From: Balaenoptera acutorostrata
Lineage: Eukaryota; Chordata; Mammalia; Artiodactyla; Balaenopteridae
Assembly (NCBI RefSeq): GCF_949987535.1
Contig: NC_080072.1
Location: 56,396,460-56,460,459 of the forward strand
DNA: 64,000 nt
Reading direction: 5' to 3'
A program made the translations under genes and the position numbers. Below are positions 37,695 to 47,365 of the stretch, one piece after another. The notes beneath the pieces are model-generated. The model worked only from the letters and a program-made list of their open reading frames with translations, ran no database searches and was not told the origin of the DNA. Each line of letters opens with the position of its first letter. The stretch's first letter is position 1.

Positions 37695-38579
37695 CTGAAT
37701 CACTTTGCTGTACACCAGAAACTAACAGAACATTGTAAATCAGCTATAATTCAATTAAAAAAAAATTTTTTTTAAGAATCCAAAAAAAAGAAAATGAAAG
37801 GCAAGTCACAGACTTGGAGAAAATGTTTGCAAAATATATGTCCATCAAAGGACTTACAATTAGAATATATAAAGAACTCTTACAACTCAATAATAAGAAG
37901 GCAAATAACACTTTTTTTAATGGGTAAAGATTCAACAAACACCATATCAAAGAAGATACAGGGATGGCAAATAAACATATGAAAAGATGCTCAGTAGCAA
38001 TCATTAGGGAAATAAAAATTAAAACCACAACGTGATACCTCTATACACCTACTGAGGCAACTAAAATGAAAAAGACTGATGTCATAGCAAGTGTTAGTGA
38101 GGATGTAGAACAAAAAACACTCCTACCCTGCTGGTGGGAATGTAAAATGATACAATCACTTAGTAAAACAGTTTAGCTGTCTTAAGTTTAACATTCACCT
38201 GCCAGACAATTCAGCTCTCCTCCTAGCTTTTTACCCAAGAGAAATGAAAGTATATGTCCATACAAAGACTTATTTATGAATGTTCATAGCTGCTTTATTT
38301 GTCATAGCAAAAAACGAAACAACACAAATATCCACCAACATTTGGACAGATAAACAAATTGTGGTATATCCATATAGTGGCATACTACTCAGCAGTAAAA
38401 GGAAATGAGTATTGATACACATAACAACATGGATGAATTTCAGAATAATTATGCCAAATGAAAGAAGCCATGTAACAAAGAGAACATACTGTATTATTCC
38501 ATTTATATAACATTCTAAAAAATATATAAACTAAGCTTTTGGAGGTGATGGATAAAGCTGTAAAAAATATGTTAGCTAT

Positions 38580-38770
38580 ACCTGTTATTTTGGATAAATC
38601 ACCAAGCTTCAGTTCCCTCATCAGCGAAGCAAAAGGAATAATACCTGCCTCACAGAGTTTATTTGAAGGTTGTATTCATATGTGTGTGTTTATGTATATA
38701 TATTGTGTGTATCTAATATACTGTAGTGCCTGACACAGCAAATGACTCAATTAATGTTCTTTCTGTTCCA
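38580..38770 (+). repeat. MIR
   Basis: TTCAGTTCCCTCATCAGCGA, AATAATACCTGCCTCACAGA and TAGTGCCTGACACAGCAAAT follow the MIR core-to-3' order. The middle holds a short TG/TA run. Confidence 0.7.
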
Positions 38771-39029
38771 CCACCGCTCTGCCTCTTCCAAGTGACTGAT
38801 AAAGTTACTGGGTACTTTCAGATTACTCTCTTGATACATTTAGTGGCACATTTTTTTCTTAGTACCTTTTAATGGCTAAGTGTAATAGGCAAAAGTATTA
38901 GAGAATTTAATAGATAAGTTTGCTTTTAATACTTATGAAAACCTTTTCCTCTCATGACAGTGATGACTTCAAGCTCTCATCATGACATGACTTGACAAAA
39001 TTTCATTTTGCTTTTTTTTCTACCCACAG

Positions 39030-39131
39030 GGTTTATCCATGGCTTAGAGGACTGGGTTATACATCCTTGGGTGTATTTTTATTGGGATTTTTATTATGGA
39101 ACATAGATAACATCTTTTGTGACTCACTGAG
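39030..39131 (+). CDS. ACER3: ACER3 coding exon (residues about 166-200)
   Basis: A polypyrimidine tract and TACCCACAG acceptor precede the exon, which completes the split Trp codon. It continues VYPWLRGLGYTSLGVFLLG and then FLLWNIDNIFCDSL, ending AG before the donor GTAAGA. This is helix 6 and the following loop of ACER3. The exon is 102 nt, entering in phase 2 and leaving in phase 2. Changes from recalled human sequence are Ile to Val, Phe to Leu and Glu to Asp, all conservative. The exon lies between the large nested-L1 intron upstream and a 2.1-kb intron downstream that holds MIR-type repeats only. Confidence 0.96.
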
Positions 39132-41224
39132 GTAAGATATATTTTCATCTCTGAAAAATATTTTTGGAATCTATTAAGCAGACCATTTCATAGGCATATA
39201 GAATTATTAGTGCACTGAAGTGAACTTTTGCCATCATTGAAATTAAAAATATACATATAGCACAATAAAGCTAAATTCTGGGAATGCTTGTTTAAATTAC
39301 CTAAAAATTTGGACCTAAGAATATTCCATAACATCTGTAGGGATTTTTTGTGTGTGCATTGCAGTACTATACAGTTAATCAAATATTGACTAGGGCTTTG
39401 AAATCTGCCTAATCTGCTTTACTGAAGAAATAAGAAATAGGAATGATTTGTAATAAGCATATGAAATACGTGTATATAATTTTGTACTTTAATATGCTTA
39501 ATGTTATTTTCTAAGAAAGGCAAGTATTCCTTTTTACTACCTTTTCAGCAATTATATATTCACTGGAATTTGAATCTTGGGTCTCTGGACTCTAGTCTGT
39601 CACCTAAGACACTGTCTGTCTGGGCCTCAGTTTCCATAAAATGAACATGTTAAGTAGGTTAAACTAGTGGATCCTTCCAACTCAAAATTCTGACTTAACA
39701 GTTTTGCATAATCATAGACAACAGAGGAATGTATTGAGTAGCACCACAGAAAGGCAATCAGCAAAATTCAAACTGTGGGAAATCTATAGAATGAATGACC
39801 TAGTCTCTTCAGCAAATAAATTGCAGAGGGGGTAAAAAAGGGAGGAGGAACGTAAGATTAAAAGAGACTTAAGAGATATTATCAACCAAACTCAATGTAA
39901 TTACTTTTTTTTGGATCTTGATTCAAACAAAGTGTTTAAAAAAAAAAAAAAGCTTATGATCAGTAGTCAAATATCTAATGATGTTAAGGGATTATTGTTA
40001 ATCTTTTAGGTGTGAAAATGGTATTATAGTTACGTTTTAAAGAAGTTTTAACCTTTTAGAGATATATACTGAAATATTTAGAGGTAAAATGATAACAATA
40101 TCGGGGATTTGCTTCAAAATAATATGGGAGGGGAGAAGTTTAGATGATACAAGAGTGACCATAAATTATAATTGTTGAAGCTGGGTAATGGGTACATTAT
40201 TATTTTGCCTACTTTTGCATATGTTTGAAATGTAGACTTTAAATGCACACAAACAAATAATACATCTTGCTTAAAAAACTAAGATCTAAGTGAGTGGTTC
40301 TGAATCAGTACCATAATATCCATCAGAACCCCAACTGGGGCTTTTACAACGCAGTGGTAAGTCATCATCCTCTGGGTGAGATCCTCTGTTTCTACTAAGA
40401 AATAAAGTAGGTTCTTAGAGATGTCCGCAAAATTTGTGGGGATATCTAGAAAATAATTTGGTGTTTCACACTGAATTTCCCCCCTCTAATAAATGAGAAT
40501 ATTAATATGATACACACTTAATCAAAAGATCTATAATTTGAGACTCAGGTGTACCACTAGCTGAGTGACTTGGGCAACTCAGTAATCTCTCTGCATTTTA
40601 GTTTCCTCATCTTCAAAGCAAAGCTTATAAAGCCACCTCAAAGACTCACTATGAAGTGAAATAGTATTATAAATGCAAAAGGACTTTATAGACTGTTTGG
40701 TGCTCTTCTGAAATGATGGTTGTACATAGGGCATAGAAAAAGCTCGTGTCTAGTTTCTTGAGTGAATAGCTAAGTTGACCAGTGTTTCCCAAAGTGTTTT
40801 TCCAGGAAACACTTGTTCCGTAAGGTGCTAATAAGATATTGCCTGAAAGAAGGGTTCCATGTATTAGTAGGTTACCTGAAAAAAAATGAAGATAACCTGT
40901 TTAGTTATGGTAGGACTTTTTAAAGCCTATAATTTGTTAATATGCATTACAAATCTCCAAGAGGGCAATAAACTATGTACTATTTCCTACATTTATTTTG
41001 ACCAAAGAGTCATTTCTTCATGGAACTTCTGTTAGGAATACTGTTCCTCAAAATACGCTTTGGAAAACAATACAGCAGACTACAGCAGACATAAGGAAAT
41101 TAAATAATTGCCATGTTTGAGAATGACATTTCAAAATTTCAAAATGCTCTAAGACTGTCAGCAATAGTTGTTAAATATAAAAAAATAATTGACATGCATA
41201 TTTTCCCCCCCCCTCTCTACACAG
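39132..41224. other. ACER3 intron with MIR-type repeats
   Basis: MIR-like pieces lie at about 39560-39705 (GGGCCTCAGTTTCCATAAAA) and 40530-40720 (GTGACTTGGGCAACTCAGTA then GTTTCCTCATCTTCAAAGCA), both +. A block at 40775-41060 beginning CAGTGTTTCCCAAAGTG resembles an old hAT DNA transposon. There are no young insertions in this 2.1-kb intron. Confidence 0.6.
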
Positions 41225-41329
41225 GAACTTTCGAAAGAAGGTGCCACCTATCATAGCTGTTACCACACAGTTTCACGCATGGTGGCATATTTTGACTGGC
41301 CTTGGTTCTTATCTTCACATCCTTTTCAG
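41225..41329 (+). CDS. ACER3: ACER3 coding exon with zinc-binding HAWWH motif (residues about 200-235)
   Basis: The exon follows a C-rich tract and TACACAG acceptor. It reads NFRKKVPPIIAVTTQFHAWW and then HILTGLGSYLHILF, ending AG before donor GTAGGA. In the solved human ACER3 structure the catalytic zinc is held by His81, His217 and His221. The two histidines of HAWWH here are the latter two, and both are intact. The rest forms helix 7. The exon is 105 nt with phase 2 on both sides. Gly-Ile in human is Ala-Val here, next to the metal site but outside the ligands. Retained ligands and frame indicate a functional gene rather than a pseudogene. Confidence 0.97.
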
Positions 41330-41404
41330 GTAGGAAATAGAGACTTTTTTAGCCTAGTATTGGAGTGTTTCTTTCTCTACTCTTCAAATAGAACGGTGTA
41401 AATA

Positions 41405-41545
41405 TAAAATGTCACAGACAGAATCAGAAACTTATGTTCCAGCTTTGCCTCTGCCACCGGGTGATCTTAAGCAAGTCCCTTACTCTCTCTGAAGCTCTGT
41501 TTTCTCATCTTTAAAGGGTGACAGCTCTAGTAACCGACCTCTGGC
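41405..41545 (+). repeat. MIR
   Basis: GCCTCTGCCACCGGGTGATC, AAGCAAGTCCCTTACTCTCT and TTTTCTCATCTTTAAAGGGT follow the MIR core order. Confidence 0.7.
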
Positions 41546-41799
41546 ACATGATCTACATTTTAAGTAGATCATTCATCTCCTTTTTTAGTGCAAGTAGGAT
41601 TTAAACATTTCCATTTCTTGTTGATCATCGTATCTTTGTGTATAGAGAACAAATTTAAGGGGAAAAAAGCAGCCAGATCCCCCGAGTGGGGACTGGGAAA
41701 GCATGAGTATCTGAAGTCCCCAACTTAATTTGTCTCCTTCCCTGAAATAAATTGGTTGCCACTTTTCTTTCCTTGTTCCCCTAATAAAGAACTTGTTGG

Positions 41800-42109
41800 G
41801 GCTTCCCTGGTGGCACAGTGGTTAAGAATCTGCCTACCAATGCAGGGGTCATGGGTTCAAGCCCTGGTCCGGGAAGATCCCACATGCCACAGAGCAACTA
41901 AGCCTGTGCGCCACAGCTACTGAGCCCATGTGCCACAACTACTGAAGACCACGTGCCTAGAGCCCATGCTCCGCAACAGGAGAAGCCACCACAACGAGAA
42001 GCCCATGCACCGCAGCGAGGAGTGGCCCCCACTCACCTCAACTAGAGAAAGCCTGCATGCAGCAATGAAGACCCAACACAGCCAAAAAATAAATAAAATA
42101 AATAAATTC
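41800..42109 (+). mobile_element. CHR SINE
   Basis: Head GGCTTCCCTGGTGGCACAG and tail AAATAAATAAAATAAATAAA. The target AAGAACTTGTTGG (41787-41799) is matched by AAGAATCGTTGG (42110-42121) with small differences. Confidence 0.88.
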
Positions 42110-42224
42110 AAGAATCGTTGGAGGTCAGCCATTTATAGCAAAAATGGAATCAGAATTCTCTCTGATCACCCTGCTCAAATAATACATCTGTATCACTCTC
42201 TCGCCTTACCAAGCCTTATTTTTC

Positions 42225-42403
42225 TACACGACATTTATAACCAGTCATGTGTTTACTTGTTTACCTCCCCCAACTAGACTGTAAGTTTCTTGAGAGCAAG
42301 GACTTTATCTTATTCACTGCTACTGTCCCAAGTGCTTAAATCAATGCCTGTCACATAGTAAGCACTCAGTATATGTTGTTAAATGATTTAATGAATGAAT
42401 GTG
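42225..42403 (+). repeat. L2 3' end
   Basis: AGACTGTAAGTTTCTTGAGA, GCAAGGACTTTATCTTATTC, TGCCTGTCACATAGTAAGCA and a terminal AATGAATGAATG are the usual L2 3' end. Confidence 0.7.
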
Positions 42404-43255
42404 TACATATTGATCTCTTTGCCAGGGAATCAGTCTATGTTTAATCTCAAATTCACTCAAGAATTGAGAGAGCTGAAATATTTATAGAAAGGGAAAGAAA
42501 ATTTTCCTTTGAACCAATGTGAAAATTTACTCAAGTGAAATTTTTAGAATACCTTTTAAAACATTTGCATCTCACCTGTCTAGAGATGAACTTACTTAGG
42601 CAACCTGAATTTAACTACTTGAGAATGATATAAAAAGAACTTCTGGGCAACTAAATAAGAATCACTGAATTCATACTGTGAAGAGCTCAAGGTTATTAAT
42701 CATGGAAGAGTTCTTTAAACTCTGGCTCTAAGTATAACTATTTTATTTTTTGCCACTTCGTACTGCATTGATTATTTGGATTCTCAGCCCATAGCACATT
42801 AGAAATAACTATTTAAGAGGGAGGGTTATGGGAGGAAATGCTTGGGGAAACTGACAAATGATAGAAAAGGAGAAACAAAAATAACTATAAAGCAAACCCA
42901 AGAATTAAAAACTTGGCACTTTAACACTGCCCACAAAGTCCCAAGGACATAACTGCAGTGTAATATAATACAGCAATGAATACTTCTTACCTGACAGATG
43001 GCTTCCCTCAGAGGGAGCATCTCTAGAGAACCAGGTGGAAGCAGTGGGGCCTTTTATAACCTAGTCTCAACTCAAATTGTATCACTCTCACCATACTCCA
43101 TTGCTCAAAGTCATAGAGTCTATCTCTTGACAGGAGGAGTATTGAAGAATTTGGGGACTCCAAACACATGTCTGAACAGGAGGCTCTGTTCAGCTGGAGC
43201 TGGTATCTGAGCTCAGAGGAAAGACCCCATGGGGCTGAGACCCAGGACTCTTAAG
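42404..43255. other. ACER3 intron, no recognisable repeat
   Basis: No gene, RNA or repeat recognised. Only short chance frames are present. Confidence 0.55.
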
Positions 43256-43268
43256 AAGGGTACTGCTG

Positions 43269-43630
43269 GGCTTCCCTGGTGGCACAGTGGTTAAGAATCC
43301 ACCTGCCAATGCAGGGGACACGGGTTCAAGCCCTGGTCTGGGAAGATCCCACATGCCATGGAGCAACTAAGCCCGTGCGCCACAGCTACTGAGCCTGCGC
43401 TCTAGAGCCCGTGAGCCACAACTGCTGAGCCTGCATGCCACAACTGCTGAAGCCCACGTACCTAGAGCCCATGCGCCACAACAAGAGAAGCCACTGCAAT
43501 GAGAAGCCCATGCGCCGCAACGAAGAGTAGCCCCCACTCGCCACAACTAGAGAAAGCCCACGTGCAGCAGCAAAGACCCAATGCAGCCAAAAATAAATAA
43601 AATAAAAATAAATAAATGTATTAAAAAAAA
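43269..43630 (+). mobile_element. CHR SINE (long form)
   Basis: Starts GGCTTCCCTGGTGGCACAG and has a longer body with repeated 'CCACAACT' units than most copies. Its A-rich tail ends at 43630. A perfect 13-bp duplication, AAGGGTACTGCTG, is at 43256-43268 and 43631-43643. Confidence 0.93.
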
Positions 43631-43643
43631 AAGGGTACTGCTG

Positions 43644-44129
43644 CTACAGGAAGAAACTGTTGCTGCCATAGTGATGGAGTGTTGTTGGGATGCTGTTCAC
43701 AAGAACCACAAGCCAGTGGCCCCTGATAAAAATGAAACAAAAATGAAAAGTCCTTTCTTTCTCCTCCAGCTTTTCAGTCTCTCTCAAATGCCCTAATTAG
43801 CAGAGCCTATTAGGGAGCATCTGGCAAGGCAGGAATGTAGTTTGTAGTCTCATCTCCTGCATCACAAACAGGATGGAATATAGAAGAGTGGATTTGGAGC
43901 TGAGATACATTAACTTAACAGCTGACCCATCTGGTGAGACTAAAAGAGAAAAGGGGAAAAGCATAAATAACCAGTATCAGAAATGTAACAAGAAACATCA
44001 CCACAGATGCTGCAAATATAAGGAAGATAAGGAGGTATTTTTAACAAATTTATGTGACAGGTACTTTTGTTTATGTTTGAAATTTTCCACAATAAAAAGT
44101 TTGAATTTTCAGCTCATAGCCTCATCTGG
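43644..44129. other. ACER3 intron, unassigned
   Basis: Nothing recognised, apart from GACAGGTACTTTTGTTTATG and the nearby AATAAAAAG (about 44090), a weak trace of an old L1 end. Confidence 0.45.
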
Positions 44130-44605
44130 GCTTGATATATATTATTCCTTTAACACTCGTGATGGTCCTGTTTTACACTTGAGGAAAGACGGGCTCAGAG
44201 AAGTCAGGTGCCTCACACATGATCTTAGTGTTATTGCCTGGATTTGAGCCCAGGGTTTTCTGTCTCCCCAAACCAATCAAGACCTTAGAAATAAACTAAT
44301 ATAACTTCTTAATTTGATGGTGAAGGAAACTGGGGCCCAGAGAGAAGTGACACTCAAGGTCACTGGCTAGTTGGAGTAGAATATATTGGATAATGATTAG
44401 ACAGCACCTGAATTCAATCCTGCTTCTAGCATTTACTAGCTGTAGCACCTTGAATGAAATATTTGACCTTTTTTGAGACTTTCTCATATGCAAAACAAGA
44501 ATAGTAATACCTACCTAGTAGGGTAGTTTAAGAATGAAGTGTGTATAAAGCTCTGGGTCCAGTGCTTGCCCGCATGTTGTAGGTACTTAACAAATAGTTG
44601 GGAGC
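44130..44605. repeat. Cluster of MIR fragments (two minus, one plus)
   Basis: Minus MIR at 44150-44265 (TGAGGAAAGACGGGCTCAGA, GGATTTGAGCCCAGGGTTTT). Minus piece at 44318-44390 (GAAGGAAACTGGGGCCCAGA). Plus MIR at 44390-44605 (GCATTTACTAGCTGTAGCAC, AATAGTAATACCTACCTAGT). Confidence 0.7.
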
Positions 44606-44856
44606 GGTGGAGGTGACAACAAGGGTTGGAATCCAGGGCTTCTCTGCCCCAGTCCAGGACTCTTCACTAAAGAGAAGAGAAAACATGGCAACTTTCTTTT
44701 AGAGATTAACATCTGAAAAATTGTCAGAGTATGATTATATTCTAAGACAGTAAAGTATTCATAATATATGATGCTTCTCTTTATAGTTCCAGTTTTGGGT
44801 ACATTAGAATGGCATCATAGCCACAGTAAATTACTCAAATTCAAAAATACGTGCTC

Positions 44857-45151
44857 GGGGCTTCCCTGGTGGCGCAGTGGTTGAGAATCTGCCTGCCAAT
44901 GCAGGGGACACGGGTTCGAGCCCTGGTCTGGGAAGATCCCACATGCCACAGAGCAACTGGGCCCGTGAGCCACAACTACTGAGGCTGTGCGTCTGGAGCC
45001 TGTGCTCCGCAACAACAGAGGCCACGATAGTGAGGGGCCCGCGCACTGCGATGAAGAGTGGCTCCCGCTTGCCGCAACTAGAGAAAGCCCTGGCACAGAA
45101 ACGAAGACCCAACACAGCCAAAAATAAATAAATTAATTAATTAATTAGAAA
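44857..45151 (+). mobile_element. CHR SINE, first of an inverted pair
   Basis: Head GGGGCTTCCCTGGTGGCGCA, B box GGTTCGAGCCC and tail AATAAATTAATTAATT. The target AAAAATACGTGCTC (44843-44856) recurs as AAAAATACATGCTC (45152-45165). The single difference is a CpG decay. Confidence 0.93.
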
Positions 45152-45387
45152 AAAAATACATGCTCTTTTTCATTCTCTTATTTAAAGGAGAAAATTTTTC
45201 ATGCTATAAAATTATGTTTTGCATATGTTCTTATACTGTATATTACTATTCAAATACACTTAAATCGTGTACTATATAGAAACTGTGTATGCTGTTAAGT
45301 TATGGACAGTTTAATAAATTTTTCCGAGATAAATTTAACTTTATTTTTGCTGTACGGACTGATATATTAGAATCTGATCTCATCTTT

Positions 45388-45721
45388 TTTTTTTTTTTTA
45401 ATAAATTTATTTATTTATTTTTGGCTGCATTGGGTCTTTGTTGCTGCACGCGGGCTTTCTCTAGTTGCAGCGAGCAGGGGCTACTCTTCGTTACAGTGCA
45501 CAGGCTTCTCATTGCGGTGGCTTCTCTTGTTGCAGAGCACGGGCTCTAGGTGCGTGGGCTTCAGTAGTTGTGGCTTGCAGGCTCTAGAGTGCAGGCTCAG
45601 TAGTTGTAGCGCACGGGCTTAGTTGCTCCGCGGCATGTGGGTTCTTCCCAGACCAGGGCTTGAACCCGTGTCCCATGCATTGGCAGGCAGATTCTTAACC
45701 ACTGTGCCACTAGGGAAGCCC
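45388..45721 (-). mobile_element. CHR SINE, second of an inverted pair
   Basis: Minus-strand SINE with T-run at 45388-45401 and head at about 45703-45721. A perfect 19-bp duplication, AGAATCTGATCTCATCTTT, is at 45369-45387 and 45722-45740, which marks a young insertion. Confidence 0.95.
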
Positions 45722-45903
45722 AGAATCTGATCTCATCTTTAGAGGTGACTCATTTTAAAGGATTCTCTGAAGAAGTGATACCTTCCTGGTTATTTTTTTT
45801 TTTTTTTTATCATGTTCCTTCTTATCTGTATCAAAACTCATACTGAACAATGAGTTCTGGGTTGCAAAAGAGGATTTATTTTTGCACCTGTCTATAAGCT
45901 TCC

Positions 45904-46051
45904 TGGTTATTTCATACCTGTATTGTAATCCTGATAGAGCTGGTATAACCGTTTCTAAAATATTCTAGGAATACTCTTGGTTATTTCATACCTGTATTGT
46001 AATCCTGATAGAGCTGGTATAACCGTTTCTAAAATATTCTAGGAATACTCT
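45904..46051. repeat. Perfect 74-bp tandem duplication
   Basis: Copies 45904-45977 and 45978-46051 appear identical at every base. Each begins TGGTTATTTCATACCTG and ends GGAATACTCT. It lies in the intron 670 bp before the 46-nt exon and outside any recognised repeat. Confidence 0.95.
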
Positions 46052-46355
46052 ATCTTAATTCTTACTACCATATATCTTCAGAGATGAAACTGGCAATCAT
46101 GACATGAATCACATCAAACATGAGCAGAATGCTCCCTACTAAACTACAAACATCCTGAGGTTACAGTCTGAGAGTTGATCATTTCTGTCTTCCTTAGGAT
46201 CTTGCCAACTGTTCTGCATAGAGTAGGTCCTCAAAAAACGGTTGCTAAATGAACAAAGTTTATTTGTCAGTGTTGCTTTTTCTTTGTATATACAGAGGCA
46301 CTGTGGTTAAATTTGTCAGTAAGCCAGTTTGCATGAATTTAAAAACTTGTCTGAA

Positions 46356-46569
46356 CTTATTTACAAAACAGAAATAGACTCACAGACATAGAAAACAAAC
46401 TTATGGTTCCCAAAGGGGAAAGGGGGTGGGGAGGGAGGGATAAATTAGGAGTTTGGGATTAACAGATACACACTACTATATATAAAATAGGTAAACAACA
46501 AGGATCTACTATATAGCACAGGGAACTATATTCAATATCTTGTAATAACCTATAATGGAAAAGAATCTG

Positions 46570-46605
<36 letters not shown>

Positions 46606-46680
46606 TATATATATATGAATCACTTTGCTGTACACCTAAAACTAACACAGTATTGTAAATCAACTATACTTCAATTTTTA
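46356..46680 (+). mobile_element. 5'-truncated young L1 close to a splice acceptor
   Basis: L1 3' UTR only: AGACTCACAGACATAGAAAA, a G-rich tract at 46412-46440, TATAGCACAGGGAACTATAT, expanded (TA)n at 46573-46600, and GTACACCTAAAACTAACACA to an A-rich end. The target AAAAACTTGTCTGAA (46341-46355) recurs as AAAAATTTGTCTGAA (46681-46695). The second copy ends 28 bp before the 46-nt ACER3 exon. Confidence 0.92.
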
Positions 46681-46723
46681 AAAAATTTGTCTGAAAAGCT
46701 TTCCCCCTCCCCTTTTCTTTCAG

Positions 46724-46769
46724 TTTATATACAAGAACACTTTACCTGAGATACAGGCCAAAGGTGAAG
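46724..46769 (+). CDS. ACER3: ACER3 short coding exon (residues about 235-250)
   Basis: This 46-nt exon reads, after completing the split Ser codon, LYTRTLYLRYRPKVK. It lies between a strong pyrimidine-tract acceptor (CCTTTTCTTTCAG) and donor GTAAGT. It encodes the positively charged cytosolic segment after helix 7. The exon is small enough that splicing context may matter. A young truncated L1 with its target-site duplication ends 28 bp before the exon, and a (TG)25 microsatellite starts 20 bp after it. Frame enters in phase 2 and leaves in phase 0. Confidence 0.95.
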
Positions 46770-46784
46770 GTAAGTCCACTTCCT

Positions 46785-46788
<4 letters not shown>

Positions 46789-46838
<50 letters not shown>
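46789..46838. repeat. (TG)25 microsatellite next to a splice donor
   Basis: Uninterrupted TG run starting 20 bp after the 46-nt ACER3 exon. The minus-strand Thr-His repeat ORF over it is an artefact. Confidence 0.97.
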
Positions 46839-46839
<1 letters not shown>

Positions 46840-46894
46840 AGGACGGAGGTAATGGGAGGATGGGATGGAGGTGGAAGAAGGGGGTGGGGTGGAG

Positions 46895-47125
46895 AGATAG
46901 CAGAGAGAGTACAGGCCTTGGGACCAGATGCTCTTGAATCTTAAGTCTTCCACTTACTGCTCTATGACCTTGGGCAAGTCTGTTTTCTTTAAGCCTTAGT
47001 TTCTTCAATAGTAAAATGGAGCTGTTAATAGCTACATTGCAGAGTTATTTTAAAGATCTGAGATGATTTAAATGCCCAGCTCTATGCTTGACAAAGTAGA
47101 TGCTTAATATATTTAAATAAATTAA
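46895..47125 (+). repeat. MIR
   Basis: GGCCTTGGGACCAGATGCTC, CTATGACCTTGGGCAAGTCT, AATAGTAAAATGGAGCTGTT and the AGATGCTTAATA-type end follow MIR order over almost its full length. Confidence 0.75.
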
Positions 47126-47311
47126 ATAAAAATAGTTTCTGAGATCTGGTGTAGACCTAGAAAGAATATGCTCTGCTTGGGTTATTAATACCAGGACAAC
47201 CACTAGCAAACCACTGTAGTCATAGCCCATGGGTTCTTTTTCATTCTTTTTCAGGGATAACATGGAAAAATTTTATCTTCTTTCATTTTGTCCTAACTTG
47301 TTTCCAAACAG

Positions 47312-47365
47312 TTTCTCTTCGGAATCTGGCCAGTGATCCTGTTTGAGCCTCTCAGGAAGCAGTGA
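47312..47365 (+). CDS. ACER3: ACER3 last coding exon and stop codon (residues about 251-267)
   Basis: Following the acceptor TTTCCAAACAG the frame reads FLFGIWPVILFEPLRKQ and stops at TGA (47363-47365). This is the C-terminal tail of ACER3. Human ends in RKH as I recall, so the final residue differs. The total joined length agrees with the 267-residue human protein. The exon continues into the 3' UTR without a further splice signal that I can support. An AATAAA lies only 15 bp after the stop (47380) and is too close to be the sole processing signal. Confidence 0.95.
   Translation, partial: FLFGIWPVILFEPLRKQ

Larger units (their letters stand above)
35563..37765 (+). mobile_element. L1-E: 3' UTR-only L1, split by L1-F
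   Basis: The L1 3' UTR runs 35563-35760 (TAGAGAACAGACCTGTGGTT, G-rich tract 35620-35651, GGGAACTATATTCAATATCC) and stops at AACCATAATGG. It resumes at 37641 with AACCATAATGGAAAAGAATA, continues to GTACACCAGAAACTAACAGA and ends in an A tail at about 37757-37765. The interruption is L1-F. Confidence 0.88.
28250..38520 (+). mobile_element. L1-D: second ancient L1 (or HAL1-like), heavily interrupted
   Basis: Old L1-like text in order: 5' region (28250-29000), ORF1 (29030-29160, 29481-29756, 30300-30650), ORF2 start and endonuclease (30990-32000), RT (34370-34870, with the degenerate motif FANDMIVY), more ORF2 (35180-35562), and the C-terminus and 3' end (37766-38520). It is interrupted by a truncated L1, an LTR-like block, a 2.3-kb unidentified block, a SINE and a nested L1 cluster. 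Whether it is a single element throughout is inferred from order and direction. Confidence 0.6.
1..47365 (+). other. ACER3: ACER3 gene, 3' half (partial gene body to stop codon)
   Basis: Five exons on the + strand carry the C-terminal 121 residues of alkaline ceramidase 3. This is a seven-helix membrane enzyme of the ER and Golgi that hydrolyses unsaturated long-chain ceramides to sphingosine and fatty acid. All exon joins keep frame (59, 102, 105, 46 and 54 nt including the stop) and all junctions follow AG/GT. The intron between the first two exons here is 32.8 kb and holds most of the L1 nests. Upstream exons, including the calcium-site and first zinc-ligand regions, are outside the window. 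Assignment is from recalled human ACER3 sequence. Differences I noticed are conservative, and the last residue is Gln where human has His. These are probably exons 7-11 of 11, the count being from memory. Confidence 0.95.

Noticed and set aside
46742..47008. Minus-strand ORF with a Thr-His repeat
   Set aside because: It is the (TG)25 microsatellite read in reverse across an ACER3 exon.
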